Assembly: GCA_029856105.1 (NCBI GenBank)
Contig: JAHQWH010000193.1
Location: forward strand, 50,449-114,448
Length of the DNA stretch: 64,000 nucleotides
Direction: 5' to 3'
From: Promethearchaeia archaeon
GTDB taxonomy: Archaea > Asgardarchaeota > Lokiarchaeia > Sigyniarchaeales > SOKP01
Shown here: one piece after another, positions 1 through 7,467 of the stretch
How positions within the stretch are numbered: position 1 is the first letter of the stretch
Layout of the letters: the number at the start of each line of letters is the position of its first letter
Position numbers and translations under genes: made by a program
Notes under the pieces: generated by a model
The model's database searches: none
Seen by the model: only the letters and a program-made list of their open reading frames with translations
Told to the model about the DNA's origin: nothing

Positions 1-530
1 CTAAGTTTATTTTGATCGTTATGAGCTCCACGGTTAAAACCGATAATTAACTGCAAATCTGATGCTAATTTATATATATCAGTCCTAAAATCAGTATCTC
101 TAGCAAATTCAGCGATCTTTGAGGCGATAGGGTCATCTGGTAAATAATAATCTTTAACGATTTCAGCAGCACATTTTTTAGTGTCATTTGAGTAAATATG
201 AACTAAATTTCTTAGTTTTTCTTTTGTTAAATCGTCTACAATGTGATGATCGAACCACGATATCTTACATTCTCGTTTTTTCGCATTTTTGAAAACAGAG
301 AACAAATCTACAAAATCTTCGTTAAATCCTATATCAGAAATTATTAGTTGTGAAGGGAGAGATTCTGAATCTAAGATATTGCTAACTTTTTCAACGAAAT
401 CAATGTAATGAGCGTAAAAACATCTGATCTCATCTGGATGGATTTCTCGGTTTAAATTGAAATATCGTTGAATAATTGCTTGTGACCCTAATCCATCGAG
501 ATCATGTTCATGAGTAATAGAAACGATCAT
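1..530 (-). CDS. DHH-family phosphoesterase, N-terminal part
   Basis: Read on the complement from the ATG at 530, the frame stays open to the left edge (about 176 codons), so only the N-terminal part is present. It carries metal-binding motifs of the DHH superfamily: H-E-H-D-L-D-G at residues 7-13, S-D-I-G at 65-68 and F-D-H-H at 93-96. Members of this family (RecJ-like nucleases, NrnA-like oligoribonucleases, cyclic-dinucleotide phosphodiesterases) hydrolyse phosphodiesters with Mn2+. The C-terminal DHHA1 domain that would separate these subfamilies lies outside the window, so the substrate is open. It is probably cytosolic, since no signal peptide or membrane segment is visible. The next gene is 65 bp away on the same strand and could be co-transcribed. 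Confidence 0.8.
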   Translation of the reverse strand, partial: MIVSITHEHDLDGLGSQAIIQRYFNLNREIHPDEIRCFYAHYIDFVEKVSNILDSESLPSQLIISDIGFNEDFVDLFSVFKNAKKRECKISWFDHHIVDDLTKEKLRNLVHIYSNDTKKCAAEIVKDYYLPDDPIASKIAEFARDTDFRTDIYKLASDLQLIIGFNRGAHNDQNKL

Positions 531-595
531 TCTTAGTTAACTTCTCAATAAAATTTATTAAATTATAAGAGTAAAGATGTTTTTTAAATTTTAAC

Positions 596-1048
596 TTAAA
601 ATAAATCCAAATACGGTCTAACTTTTTTCTTATTTTGAGGATCTTTTACCGATTCTAATATCTTTTTCGCTAATTGCTTTTTTTTTTCGTAATATATTTT
701 CATGTACTCTTCTTTAGTTTTATCGGGATATCTCTTTTCTAAGGCTGGATCTCTTCTGGGGCAACCTCCTCTTCGCATACAACAATACGAAATAGAGCCA
801 AAACAAACTAAATCAGAATCCCAGTCATTATCTTTTGAAAATTCTTCCTTTATTTTAATAAATTCTTCTTGACTTATCCCCAACTCTTTTAATGTTTCAT
901 CTCTCTTGCACTTAAAGCCAAAGGTGAGAGAATAGCCTGGTTTACAGCAAAAAGTTAACCCTCGATAATCTGCATCCATACATATGTGAATAGGTGCATT
1001 CTCCCATCCTGTTACATCTCGAAGTTTGTCTGGATCTAATTCAACCAT
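596..1048 (-). CDS. Cys-rich protein resembling methanogenesis marker 9 domain
   Basis: A 150-residue protein with clustered cysteines: a C-M-D-A-D-Y-R-G motif near residue 23, a C-C-K-P-G motif at about 34-38, and a second module with C-F-G-S, Y-C-C-M-R and G-G-C-P-R-R-D between about residues 82 and 100. The twin Cys-Cys modules and the R-G-L-T-F-C-C pattern resemble proteins called methanogenesis marker 9 domain proteins; this is recall of the family pattern, not a search. The cysteines could bind a metal or an Fe-S cluster (inference). The C-terminal 50 residues are Lys/Glu-rich and probably helical. No membrane segment is visible. The gene lies between the DHH gene and the tRNA-His gene, and nothing around it suggests methanogenesis. 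Confidence 0.7.
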   Translation of the reverse strand: MVELDPDKLRDVTGWENAPIHICMDADYRGLTFCCKPGYSLTFGFKCKRDETLKELGISQEEFIKIKEEFSKDNDWDSDLVCFGSISYCCMRRGGCPRRDPALEKRYPDKTKEEYMKIYYEKKKQLAKKILESVKDPQNKKKVRPYLDLF

Positions 1049-1128
1049 GATATAAAATAAATCCCCATCCTAAAATTGAATAAGTAAATTCACTAAAAGA
1101 TATTAATTTTCTACTTTATAGGTTATAA

Positions 1129-1152
1129 AAAAGAATGTAAGTAAAAAAGTTG
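1129..1152 (-). terminator. Possible T-run terminator of the tRNA-His transcript
   Basis: About 20-40 nt downstream of the tRNA 3' end, the transcribed strand shows two runs of T separated by a short spacer, without an obvious hairpin. Archaeal RNA polymerase terminates at such T-rich tracts. The assignment rests only on position and composition. Confidence 0.35.
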
Positions 1153-1185
1153 AATTTATTAATTATAAGAGGGCTCGGAGGGGGA

Positions 1186-1215
1186 TTTTCATACTGCTGA
1201 TAAATTCAACAATAT
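1186..1215 (-). other. tRNA-His intron 3, T loop (position 59/60)
   Basis: A complete canonical bulge-helix-bulge can be drawn. The exon helix is the T stem (1226-1222 with 1184-1180). The central 4-bp helix is TTCA (1221-1218) with TGAA (1191-1188). The 3-nt bulges are ATA (1217-1215) and AAT (1187-1185), and the intron helix is 9 bp (1214-1206 with 1200-1192, two G-U pairs). Cutting after the second base of each bulge removes 30 nt and leaves a normal 7-nt T loop. Confidence 0.88.
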
Positions 1216-1228
1216 ATTGAACCCCCCT

Positions 1229-1259
1229 TTCCCCAATACAAGAGAATTCCCTTGTATTT
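1229..1259 (-). other. tRNA-His intron 2, variable region (position 45/46)
   Basis: The central 4-bp helix is CCCT (1265-1262) with GGGG (1234-1231, one U-G pair). The bulges are AGA (1261-1259) and AAA (1230-1228). The intron helix AATACAAG with CTTGTATT (1258-1251 with 1242-1235) is perfect. An exon-side helix is not evident, so this is the relaxed form of the motif. Splicing after the second bulge base removes 31 nt and leaves the 4-nt variable region AGAG. Confidence 0.8.
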
Positions 1260-1272
1260 CTAGGGATTCACA

Positions 1273-1302
1273 GTGGGGATTCTCGAAAGAACCTCAAGAT
1301 TT
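1273..1302 (-). other. tRNA-His intron 1, anticodon loop (position 32/33)
   Basis: The central helix is GGGG (1308-1305) with CCCC (1278-1275). The bulges are ACA (1304-1302) and ACT (1274-1272), and the intron helix is 1301-1294 with 1286-1279 (one A-A mismatch, one G-U pair). The exon-side helix is weak, so this is a relaxed motif. Removing 30 nt restores a 7-nt anticodon loop with U33 and GUG. The intron lies 5' of the anticodon rather than at the common 37/38 site. Confidence 0.85.
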
Positions 1303-1352
1303 GTCCCCAATACTAACCACTATACGACCCGAGCCATGTTTTTTTTTAATTA

Positions 1353-1366
1353 AGTTATAAAATTTA
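1353..1366 (-). promoter_or_regulatory. Probable TATA box of the tRNA-His gene
   Basis: On the complement, an AAATTTTATAA-type box lies about 20-30 bp upstream of the tRNA 5' end at 1335, the usual distance of an archaeal TATA box from a transcription start close to the mature 5' end. A purine-rich stretch that could serve as a BRE lies just upstream. The call is from position and composition only. Confidence 0.5.
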
Positions 1367-1401
1367 ATCTTTCTTTCTAAAAAAATTTGTCCTTTGTTAA
1401 T

Positions 1402-2007
1402 TTAAAATATTTCTTTTCCCCCAACCACACTTACTAGATAGTTTAAAAATTGATTAATTGCATTTTCTAATTCTTCAGAATTATCAACAGCAAAATCAGC
1501 ATCAGGAAATTTCTGATTCCTTTTTGCTCTTTCTATTCTTTCTTCTAATCTTTTTCCGCTCTCTCTGGCGCGGGCTTTTAACCTTTTTAAAGTAATTTCA
1601 AAAGGAACTTCAATAAATATTATTTTTAAATTTCTATAAATTTCACAAGCTTTTTTCACAATTGTTCGACTAACATTTACGAGCACGGGATGTCCTTTTT
1701 TTAACCAACTATCAATTTCTATAGGAACTCCGTAATCAAGACCATAAATGTGCCATTTTAAGGTAAATTTACCTTGTTTTGACATCTCTCTGAACTCTTC
1801 TGGGCTAATCGATATATTGTCTTCGTCTTCAGAAGGAGGTCTTGTAATATACCGTTGAGTAAGGCGAATACTTTTTAAATCAGAAGGATACCTTTCTAAT
1901 ACAGCTTTGATAATAGAATCTTTACCCGAACCAGAGTTTCCGACAACTAAGAATAATGTTCCAGAAAATACTTTTCTATTTTTTTCTTTTGTTTTCATCT
2001 GTTTCAA
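1402..2007 (-). CDS. phnN: PhnN-like ribose 1,5-bisphosphate kinase (guanylate-kinase fold)
   Basis: A 201-residue P-loop kinase. Walker A is G-N-S-G-S-G-K-D-S near residues 23-31, followed by an I-T-R-P motif, then W-H-I-Y-G-L-D-Y-G-V-P and V-N-V-S-R. These match PhnN, which uses ATP to convert ribose 1,5-bisphosphate to PRPP, rather than guanylate kinase, whose GMP-binding motifs differ. The C-terminal lid is rich in Arg and Lys. Initiation could be at residue 1 or at Met4. PhnN is classically a phosphonate C-P lyase pathway gene, but no phn gene is nearby. Ribose 1,5-bisphosphate is also made from AMP by AMP phosphorylase, encoded at 44.3 kb, which offers a substrate source (inference). 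It is transcribed toward the tRNA-His promoter region. Confidence 0.8.
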   Translation of the reverse strand: MKQMKTKEKNRKVFSGTLFLVVGNSGSGKDSIIKAVLERYPSDLKSIRLTQRYITRPPSEDEDNISISPEEFREMSKQGKFTLKWHIYGLDYGVPIEIDSWLKKGHPVLVNVSRTIVKKACEIYRNLKIIFIEVPFEITLKRLKARARESGKRLEERIERAKRNQKFPDADFAVDNSEELENAINQFLNYLVSVVGGKEIF

Positions 2008-2146
2008 AATTAATAATTATTATTTCAATTTTAGTTTTAATGGTAAAAAATTAATAACTTTATTTATAAAAACGAAAAGAAATATTAAGAATAATAAATG
2101 TTATGAGACTTGGCAAAGAAAAAAATAAATATTTCTTAATTAGAAA

Positions 2147-2563
2147 ATGACAAGTAGTACAAAAAGCACTGGAGAAATTTCAGAAATACCCGAGAGCTAC
2201 CAGAGATATATAGATGTCATTTATACTATTTCAAAGAAAAAAAGAGGAGGATGGGTAACAAATAAAGGAATTGCTGAAAGCCTCCAAGTTGAGCCTGCCT
2301 CGGTGTCAGGAATGCTCGAAAAATTAAGAAAAAAAGGTTTAATTAACTGGGAGCCACGAAAATCAATAAGACTTACAGATAAGGGGAAGATGTATGCGCA
2401 ACAGTTAGAAGAAATTGAAAAATTGCTCCACACTTTTTTTAAAGAAGTATTAAAAATCGACGACGAAGAGCTTGTTGAAAAGATATCTTGTGAAATAGAA
2501 CATCATATTACTCGAGAAGTAAAAGAGTCCTTTAAAGACTTCTTGTCAAATTATCATAAATAG
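2147..2563 (+). CDS. DtxR/MntR-family metal-dependent repressor
   Basis: A 138-residue regulator. Residues 20-85 form a winged helix (helix-turn-helix around A-S-V-S-G-M-L-E-K-L, wing around R-K-S-I-R-L-T). The following helical region with C-E-I-E-H-H near residues 119-124 matches the metal-binding dimerisation segment of DtxR/MntR proteins. There is no C-terminal SH3 or FeoA domain, so the length suits the short MntR type. These proteins bind Mn2+ or Fe2+ and repress metal uptake genes; which metal applies here is not visible. No metal transporter is adjacent. It is divergent from the PhnN-like gene, with 139 bp of AT-rich sequence between them. Confidence 0.85.
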   Translation: MTSSTKSTGEISEIPESYQRYIDVIYTISKKKRGGWVTNKGIAESLQVEPASVSGMLEKLRKKGLINWEPRKSIRLTDKGKMYAQQLEEIEKLLHTFFKEVLKIDDEELVEKISCEIEHHITREVKESFKDFLSNYHK

Positions 2564-2630
2564 ATTTAATTATAATTAACAATTTATTGATTTAACTAAT
2601 TTAAATCAAACCTACAAAGAGTTTAGATAT

Positions 2631-3383
2631 ATGTCTGAAGAATTAATTGGGAAAATAAAAGTTGTTAATGAATACTTTAAAGATTTCAATAATTTTCTTG
2701 AACTCAAAGATTTTCGAGCTTTCCTATTATTGACGTTAACAAGTCAAGCCGTAACGAATATTATGGCTCAACTTGGTATAGGGGGTGATAAAGATGTTAT
2801 TAATCTACCTTATAACCCTAACTATAAATTCTATTATCAAAAAATCAATTTAATGTCTTCAAGCTCGATAATATTATACGTAAAGTCTGAACCAATAACA
2901 AACGAGCTTATTTTGGAAAAAAATAACGAAGTTTTTAAAAAATATTTAAGTTCAAATGAGATAGCTCTCGCATTTAGAGGCAAAGAAAAGTTTTTATTTC
3001 CGAAAGTTAGCGATTGCAGCACATTGGAAGCTTCAGACATTACTGTGAAGGTTGACGATTTATTTCACACTTTAGATTCTTTCATTTCTTATGCTCAACC
3101 AAATATCCTGTTTGTCTTTGATGCTGAAACATCTTCGAAACCAGATTTAGTATTTACATTTAACATGATGCCACAATTGCCAAAAAAATTAAATGAAAAT
3201 GTGTTAAAAGTTGATACCTTTTTGGATTACGAAAGAAAGACAAAAGATATTACTTACATTAAGCGGGAGGAAGATTATAGTCTAACTTATTTAGAAGATA
3301 TCAAAGAAATCAGCCACGCGGAATTATACAAGTCATCCTTTTCCTTAGTGATACATTTAAAATCTATAAATAAACCTACTTGA
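2631..3383 (+). CDS. Hypothetical protein, 250 residues
   Basis: I do not recognise this protein. It begins 67 bp after the DtxR-type gene on the same strand and may be co-transcribed. The sequence is soluble in character, mixed alpha/beta, with a helical N-terminus (residues 5-45) and alternating hydrophobic strands later, for example around S-I-I-L-Y-V and N-I-L-F-V-F-D. No cysteine cluster, P-loop or signal peptide is visible. Coding quality is normal for the window. A regulatory or metal-related role could be guessed only from its neighbour and is not supported by the sequence itself. Confidence 0.65.
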   Translation: MSEELIGKIKVVNEYFKDFNNFLELKDFRAFLLLTLTSQAVTNIMAQLGIGGDKDVINLPYNPNYKFYYQKINLMSSSSIILYVKSEPITNELILEKNNEVFKKYLSSNEIALAFRGKEKFLFPKVSDCSTLEASDITVKVDDLFHTLDSFISYAQPNILFVFDAETSSKPDLVFTFNMMPQLPKKLNENVLKVDTFLDYERKTKDITYIKREEDYSLTYLEDIKEISHAELYKSSFSLVIHLKSINKPT

Positions 3384-3518
3384 ACAATTTCTTTTTTATT
3401 TTATCAATCATATTAAGCGTTTAATATTAATTATTCGTTAATGATTAAGCCGTTAACACCATTAAAGGATTAATACTCTTAATTTATAAATTATCCGACA
3501 AAATATGATTAGTAATTA

Positions 3519-3534
3519 AACTGTTAAAACAGTT
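3519..3534. promoter_or_regulatory. Palindrome upstream of the RHH gene, candidate operator
   Basis: AACTGTT and AACAGTT form a perfect 7-bp inverted repeat with a 2-bp spacer, 44 bp upstream of the RHH start codon. Related GTTAA/TTAAC boxes recur through 3415-3475. RHH regulators usually bind short palindromes in their own promoters, so autoregulation is plausible (inference). Confidence 0.5.
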
Positions 3535-3578
3535 AAAACTTCAATTTAATATTTCAAACAAATTAAGGGTTGGTAGTA

Positions 3579-3782
3579 ATGAAAATAATAACTATTAATT
3601 TACCTGAGAAGTATTTAGCAGCAATTCAAGTCTTAAATGACTTGGGCGTGTATCCAAGTCGAAGCGAAGCAATAAGAACTGCTTTAAGAGATTTCTTAGA
3701 TGACGAATTAAAAATGTTTAACAATTTAGAAGACGAAACTTTTAAAATGCTTGTTAGAAACACAGCAAATAATAGACGATAA
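3579..3782 (+). CDS. Ribbon-helix-helix (CopG/NikR-like) regulator
   Basis: A 67-residue protein. An N-terminal beta strand K-I-I-T-I-N-L-P is followed by two helices joined by V-Y-P-S-R-S-E-A-I-R, the standard ribbon-helix-helix fold, which dimerises and inserts its strand into the DNA major groove. A short acidic helical tail follows, with no nickel-binding ACT domain, so it is not a full NikR. I chose the ATG at 3579 over a TTG nine bases upstream because GGGTTGG precedes it and the strand then starts the protein as in the family. The palindrome just upstream suggests self-control. Targets are unknown. Confidence 0.85.
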   Translation: MKIITINLPEKYLAAIQVLNDLGVYPSRSEAIRTALRDFLDDELKMFNNLEDETFKMLVRNTANNRR

Positions 3783-3808
3783 TTTCTATTTTTTTTTAAT
3801 TTTAAGAA

Positions 3809-4273
3809 TTAATCTACATTTACATCGACTTTACACTTATTACAACGTTTTGATCCCCGAAATAATTGATTGCCACAATTTGGACAATGATATCTATTCT
3901 CTTCTTGTTTTACAAATTCTTCTGTGCCATTTTCTCGCCAAAATGGGATTGCTCGGAGGATAACTTTCTTCCCTACTGTTATCGGAAAGTTATTAATAAA
4001 TTTACACGGAAACTCGTCGCACTGATGACATCCTTCAATCCCTTTATCGTTACAACACTTTTTAATAGAACATACTCTGCAAACCGGGAAAACAATTCCA
4101 TCTGATAAGCATCCCGTACAAGCTATGTCGTCTACGCTTTTTGCAAACGCTTTATAGACGGGCAATAATTTTTCTTTAAATTTCAAATTATTATCTCGGT
4201 GAGCGATATAAATCGAGCAAACTCCACAATACAATCCACAAGGTGCTAATAAATTTTCTTTGATCTCAACCAT
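3809..4273 (-). CDS. DUF3795-type Cys-rich protein with C-terminal zinc ribbon
   Basis: A 154-residue protein starting A-P-C-G-L-Y-C-G-V-C, with further pairs C-T-G-C, C-R-V-C, C-C and C-H-Q-C-D-E-F-P-C. This is the cysteine arrangement of the DUF3795 family common in anaerobic archaea and bacteria, whose function is unknown. The C-terminal 30 residues add C-P-N-C-G and C-N-K-C, a rubredoxin-like zinc ribbon. The cysteines probably bind metal. It is convergent with the RHH gene (26 bp apart) and divergent from the alcohol-dehydrogenase-type gene. Confidence 0.75.
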   Translation of the reverse strand: MVEIKENLLAPCGLYCGVCSIYIAHRDNNLKFKEKLLPVYKAFAKSVDDIACTGCLSDGIVFPVCRVCSIKKCCNDKGIEGCHQCDEFPCKFINNFPITVGKKVILRAIPFWRENGTEEFVKQEENRYHCPNCGNQLFRGSKRCNKCKVDVNVD

Positions 4274-4414
4274 TTAATATCATCATTTAAACATTCTAAA
4301 TATTAAAAATTAATAATATCGAATTAAATCTTTTGATTTAAGATCTTACTTTTAATAATTATAAAAACATATTATTTTTAATACTGTTAATTTTGAATTT
4401 ATGTAGGTATTACA

Positions 4415-5464
4415 ATGAAAATTGCACGATATTATAACAATAACGATGTTAGGCTTGACGAGATACCAAAACCAATAATTGGTTCAGGAGAATTTTTGGT
4501 AAAAGTAGTAAAGTCAGGTATTTGTGGTTCGGATGTTCTAGAATATTATAGATTTGCCAAAATGAAAAAACTAGGCGTAGATAATCTAATTCTTGGGCAT
4601 GAAATAGCAGGCGATATTGTTGAGGTAGGAAAGGATGTAAGACGCTTCAAAGTCGGAGATCGTGTTTTTGTTTCTCACCATGTTCCTTGTTATGATTGTT
4701 ATTATTGTCATCATGGGCACCATACTGCGTGTGCTCTACTTCACAGTACCAATTTCGATCCAGGCGGTTTTTCTGAATATGTTAGAATTCCTAAGATTAA
4801 TATCGAGAAAAAAGGAGTATTTGTTTTAGATAAGTCGGTATCGTATGATGAAGCAGTTTTTATCGAACCCTTTGGGTGTGTGTGTAGGGCACAAAGATTA
4901 GCTATTGTTGGAAAAGGATTAACAGTTTTAATACTCGGTATTGGAGTTTCTGGAATTTTGCATATTCAACTAGCAAAATTGCGAGGGGTGGCAAAAGTGT
5001 TTGCAACGGACATCAATGAATATAGGTTAAAAATGGCGAAGAAGTTTGGGGCTGATGAGGCTTTTTTTGCTAGTGAGGATATCCCTTCAAACCTTTTGGA
5101 ATTGAACGATCATCGATTAGCAGATATTGTTATCGTATGTACTGGTGCTTTATCTGCCGCAAATCAAGCTTTAAAATGTGCTGCTCCTGGTGGTAAAATT
5201 ATATTTTTTGCAGTTCCTGCCCCCGGTATTAATTTAGAAGTCCCTATAAACGAATATTGGAGAAATGAGATAACAATAACGACATCATATGGTGCAGCAC
5301 CTGAAGATCTTCAAGAGTCTTATATATGGATATTATCTAAGAAAATAAAAGTCTTAGAATTAATAACTCATAGATTCCCCCTAAGTCAAGCTGGAAAAGC
5401 CTTCAAGGTCGTTTGTGAAGCAAAAGAATCCCTAAAAGTTGTTTTAGAGCCCAATAAAGAATGA
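4415..5464 (+). CDS. Zinc-dependent alcohol/polyol dehydrogenase (MDR family)
   Basis: A 349-residue medium-chain dehydrogenase/reductase. Catalytic zinc ligands are visible as C in G-I-C-G-S-D (about residue 37) and H-E in G-H-E-I-A-G (about 64). The structural-zinc lobe has four cysteines in P-C-Y-D-C-Y-Y-C ending H-T-A-C. The Rossmann fold begins at V-L-I-L-G-I-G-V-S-G near residue 170, and the D-I-N acid after the second strand favours NAD over NADP. Length and motifs fit the threonine/sorbitol/L-iditol dehydrogenase branch; the substrate cannot be read off. It is convergent with the MBL-fold gene, 5 bp apart. Confidence 0.87.
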   Translation: MKIARYYNNNDVRLDEIPKPIIGSGEFLVKVVKSGICGSDVLEYYRFAKMKKLGVDNLILGHEIAGDIVEVGKDVRRFKVGDRVFVSHHVPCYDCYYCHHGHHTACALLHSTNFDPGGFSEYVRIPKINIEKKGVFVLDKSVSYDEAVFIEPFGCVCRAQRLAIVGKGLTVLILGIGVSGILHIQLAKLRGVAKVFATDINEYRLKMAKKFGADEAFFASEDIPSNLLELNDHRLADIVIVCTGALSAANQALKCAAPGGKIIFFAVPAPGINLEVPINEYWRNEITITTSYGAAPEDLQESYIWILSKKIKVLELITHRFPLSQAGKAFKVVCEAKESLKVVLEPNKE

Positions 5465-5469
5465 GTTAT

Positions 5470-6432
5470 TTATAGATTTGTTCTTATACTTCTTTCAATA
5501 TGCTTTCTTATTATCCAGGATTCCCAAAAAGCGTAAACCTTTAGCATTGCTCCTTTCATTTTTCTTTTAGGAAAAAAAATATCTAATTTAAGCAACGCTT
5601 CTGTTTTTTCGCTAATTGCAAGTTTATGATCAAGCGTTTTTAGTGCAGAATTAACTTTCTCTTGATTTTCTTCTATTTTTTTTCTCATATAATTAAACGG
5701 TGTTCTATCGGGATTTTTAACTACATACGAATGACTCGAAGTTAATTTAATTGCTTTCTCAAGAAAAAATTCTTCAGCAAGATTAATATCCCTGATAGTC
5801 TGCTCAATAGAGCAATCCCTAAATCCGTACCAAGGGCCAAAACCATTTACTTCTGGTTGAGTTTGGTCAAATCCCATACAACTTATATGTAAAATTTTTT
5901 CGGAAGGAAAAAAAAATCCAACATGACCTAAGGAGTGTCCTGGAAAAGAGATGGTTTGCAGTTCGAAATTATCGAATCTTAACATATCACCGGGTTTAAA
6001 CGAAATAACTTCATTACATTTTTTATAACCCATTGAATTAACGAAACTCATTCCAGTTTCTAAGTCAAGATCCTCTAAAAATCCAAAGTTATTTAAAAAA
6101 TTATAACTATCTAACAAATTCGTATGTTCTGGAACAGGAGCATATATATTTACTCTTTTTTCGCTCCAAATATGCACATGAGCTGCGTGATCTAAATGCG
6201 TGTGACTACATACATAATCCGAAATGGGCTTAAACAAATTGTATATGGTATTTGCATACCGTGGCTCAATATTAAGATCTATAATAATAGCGTGCCTATT
6301 TACACCCTTTTCGGGTAATTTAATTAAACCGTCGCACCTTGTAAAGACGGCTGATGCTTTTATTTGGTGAACTCTTAATAAATTTTTAGTAACCTTAGAA
6401 ATTTGAAGATTATCAATATTAGGTAAAGACAT
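5470..6432 (-). CDS. Metallo-beta-lactamase-fold hydrolase
   Basis: A 320-residue MBL-fold protein. The signature H-T-H-L-D-H near residues 77-82, the later ligand in P-G-H-S-L-G-H near 165, and S-H-S-Y in the C-terminal half supply the usual dinuclear metal site. The about 110 residues after the core are helical, as in glyoxalase II-like and related thioesterase subgroups, but the substrate is not identifiable. It is the last gene of a minus-strand group: zinc-binding hypothetical protein, LsrF-like aldolase, this hydrolase. The gaps of 108 and 144 bp make a single operon uncertain. Confidence 0.8.
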   Translation of the reverse strand: MSLPNIDNLQISKVTKNLLRVHQIKASAVFTRCDGLIKLPEKGVNRHAIIIDLNIEPRYANTIYNLFKPISDYVCSHTHLDHAAHVHIWSEKRVNIYAPVPEHTNLLDSYNFLNNFGFLEDLDLETGMSFVNSMGYKKCNEVISFKPGDMLRFDNFELQTISFPGHSLGHVGFFFPSEKILHISCMGFDQTQPEVNGFGPWYGFRDCSIEQTIRDINLAEEFFLEKAIKLTSSHSYVVKNPDRTPFNYMRKKIEENQEKVNSALKTLDHKLAISEKTEALLKLDIFFPKRKMKGAMLKVYAFWESWIIRKHIERSIRTNL

Positions 6433-6540
6433 TAGTGCGAATATAATCTCTATAGTAATTATAAAGGAAAATTATGAAATATTTAAGAACTTAATCTTAA
6501 CACAAAATATTCTTAAAATATAGAAATAAAAAAAATAAAA

Positions 6541-7323
6541 TTATAATCCTACTGGACCATTACTATAGATTTCATATGCTTCATCTACGGAAGCATTTTC
6601 GTGAACTATTGCTCTTACTGCTTGAATCATTCCAATTGGTTTATCAGATTGGAAGATATTCCTCCCCATGTCTACACCGATAGCTCCAGAATTAATAGCA
6701 TTCTTTGCCATTTGTAATGCATCCCTCTCCGATGTTTTTTTCCCTCCCGCAATAACTACAGGTACAGGACAAATACTTGTTACGTTTTCAAAATTTTCAC
6801 AATAGTATGTTTTTACAAATGTAGCACCTAACTCCGCGGCCATTCTACTAGCCATCCCTAAGTAACGGTGATCTCTAACCATTTCCCTACCAACTGCGGT
6901 GACTGCTAAGGTAGGAATTCCATATTCTTGTCCCCAATTTACTATTTTCGATAAATTCATTAAGCTTTGCTTTTCAAACTCTCCGCCGACAAAAATCGAG
7001 CAAGTTATTGCTGAAACATTTAATCTTATGGCTTCTTCAATAGTTACGTTAATTTCTTCATTTGAAAGGTCTTTTAACATGCTAGCTCCAGCCGATACTC
7101 TTAATACTATCGGAATATCAAAATCAGCGGAAACGCAACTTCTTAGCATCCCCCGAGTAAGCATTAAAGCATCAGCATATTGAAATAACGGATTTAAATC
7201 TCCAAAACATTTCAATTGACCAGGTATATTACCAAAGTATCCATGATCGACGGCAAGCATTACACAACGCCCAGACTTAGGTTTGATAATCCTTGCTAAT
7301 CGATTTTGCATTCCCCAATCCAT
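6541..7323 (-). CDS. LsrF-like class I aldolase/thiolase (DeoC/FbaB fold)
   Basis: A 260-residue TIM-barrel enzyme with a visible Schiff-base lysine in F-V-K-T-Y-Y near K171. Further motifs are M-D-W-G-M-Q-N-R at the N-terminus, A-V-D-H-G-Y-F, L-T-R-G, V-I-A-G-G-K-K and G-V-D-M-G-R-N-I-F-Q. These match LsrF (3-hydroxy-5-phosphonooxypentane-2,4-dione thiolase of AI-2 breakdown) especially closely, but archaeal relatives include class I fructose-bisphosphate aldolase and the aldolase ADH synthase. No other lsr gene is present, so a role in AI-2 turnover is unproven; sugar-phosphate or aromatic-precursor metabolism are alternatives. It lacks the roughly 30-residue N-terminal extension of E. coli LsrF. 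Confidence 0.82.
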   Translation of the reverse strand: MDWGMQNRLARIIKPKSGRCVMLAVDHGYFGNIPGQLKCFGDLNPLFQYADALMLTRGMLRSCVSADFDIPIVLRVSAGASMLKDLSNEEINVTIEEAIRLNVSAITCSIFVGGEFEKQSLMNLSKIVNWGQEYGIPTLAVTAVGREMVRDHRYLGMASRMAAELGATFVKTYYCENFENVTSICPVPVVIAGGKKTSERDALQMAKNAINSGAIGVDMGRNIFQSDKPIGMIQAVRAIVHENASVDEAYEIYSNGPVGL

Positions 7324-7467
7324 TTTTAATTCACTTTATTTGATTTTCAATTAAATTATTGCATTGATAAATTATGAAAATTATTAATTTATTATCTTTT
7401 TTGTGCTTTTGCATAGAAATGTCTTTAAAGAAGAGAGTGTAAAGAAAATGGTTAATGATTCATCAAA

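Larger units (their letters stand above)
1172..1335 (-). tRNA. tRNA-His (anticodon GUG), precursor with three introns
   Basis: On the complement, G-1 is at 1335, acceptor strand GCTCGGG at 1334-1328 and its partner TCCGAGC at 1179-1173 (one G-U pair), with C73 at 1172. G-1 opposite C73 is the identity element of tRNA-His. U8 is in place; the D arm (1325-1310) holds the G18G19 loop. The anticodon stem is GGGGA (1308-1304) with TCCCT (1266-1262), and joining C32 (1303) to 1272-1267 gives loop CTGTGAA, anticodon GTG. The T stem is GGGGG (1226-1222) with CCCCC (1184-1180) and the joined T loop is TTCAATT. Three insertions of 30, 31 and 30 nt must be removed, each with a BHB-like motif, leaving a 73-nt tRNA including G-1 with a 4-nt variable region. 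CCA is not encoded. HisRS is encoded at 33.6 kb. Confidence 0.93.

Noticed and set aside
1280..1300. CTTTCGA on the complement looks like a tRNA-Glu anticodon loop
   Set aside because: No 5-bp stem forms around it; it lies in the helix and loop of intron 1, and the rest of the tRNA carries G-1:C73 and the GTG loop of tRNA-His.
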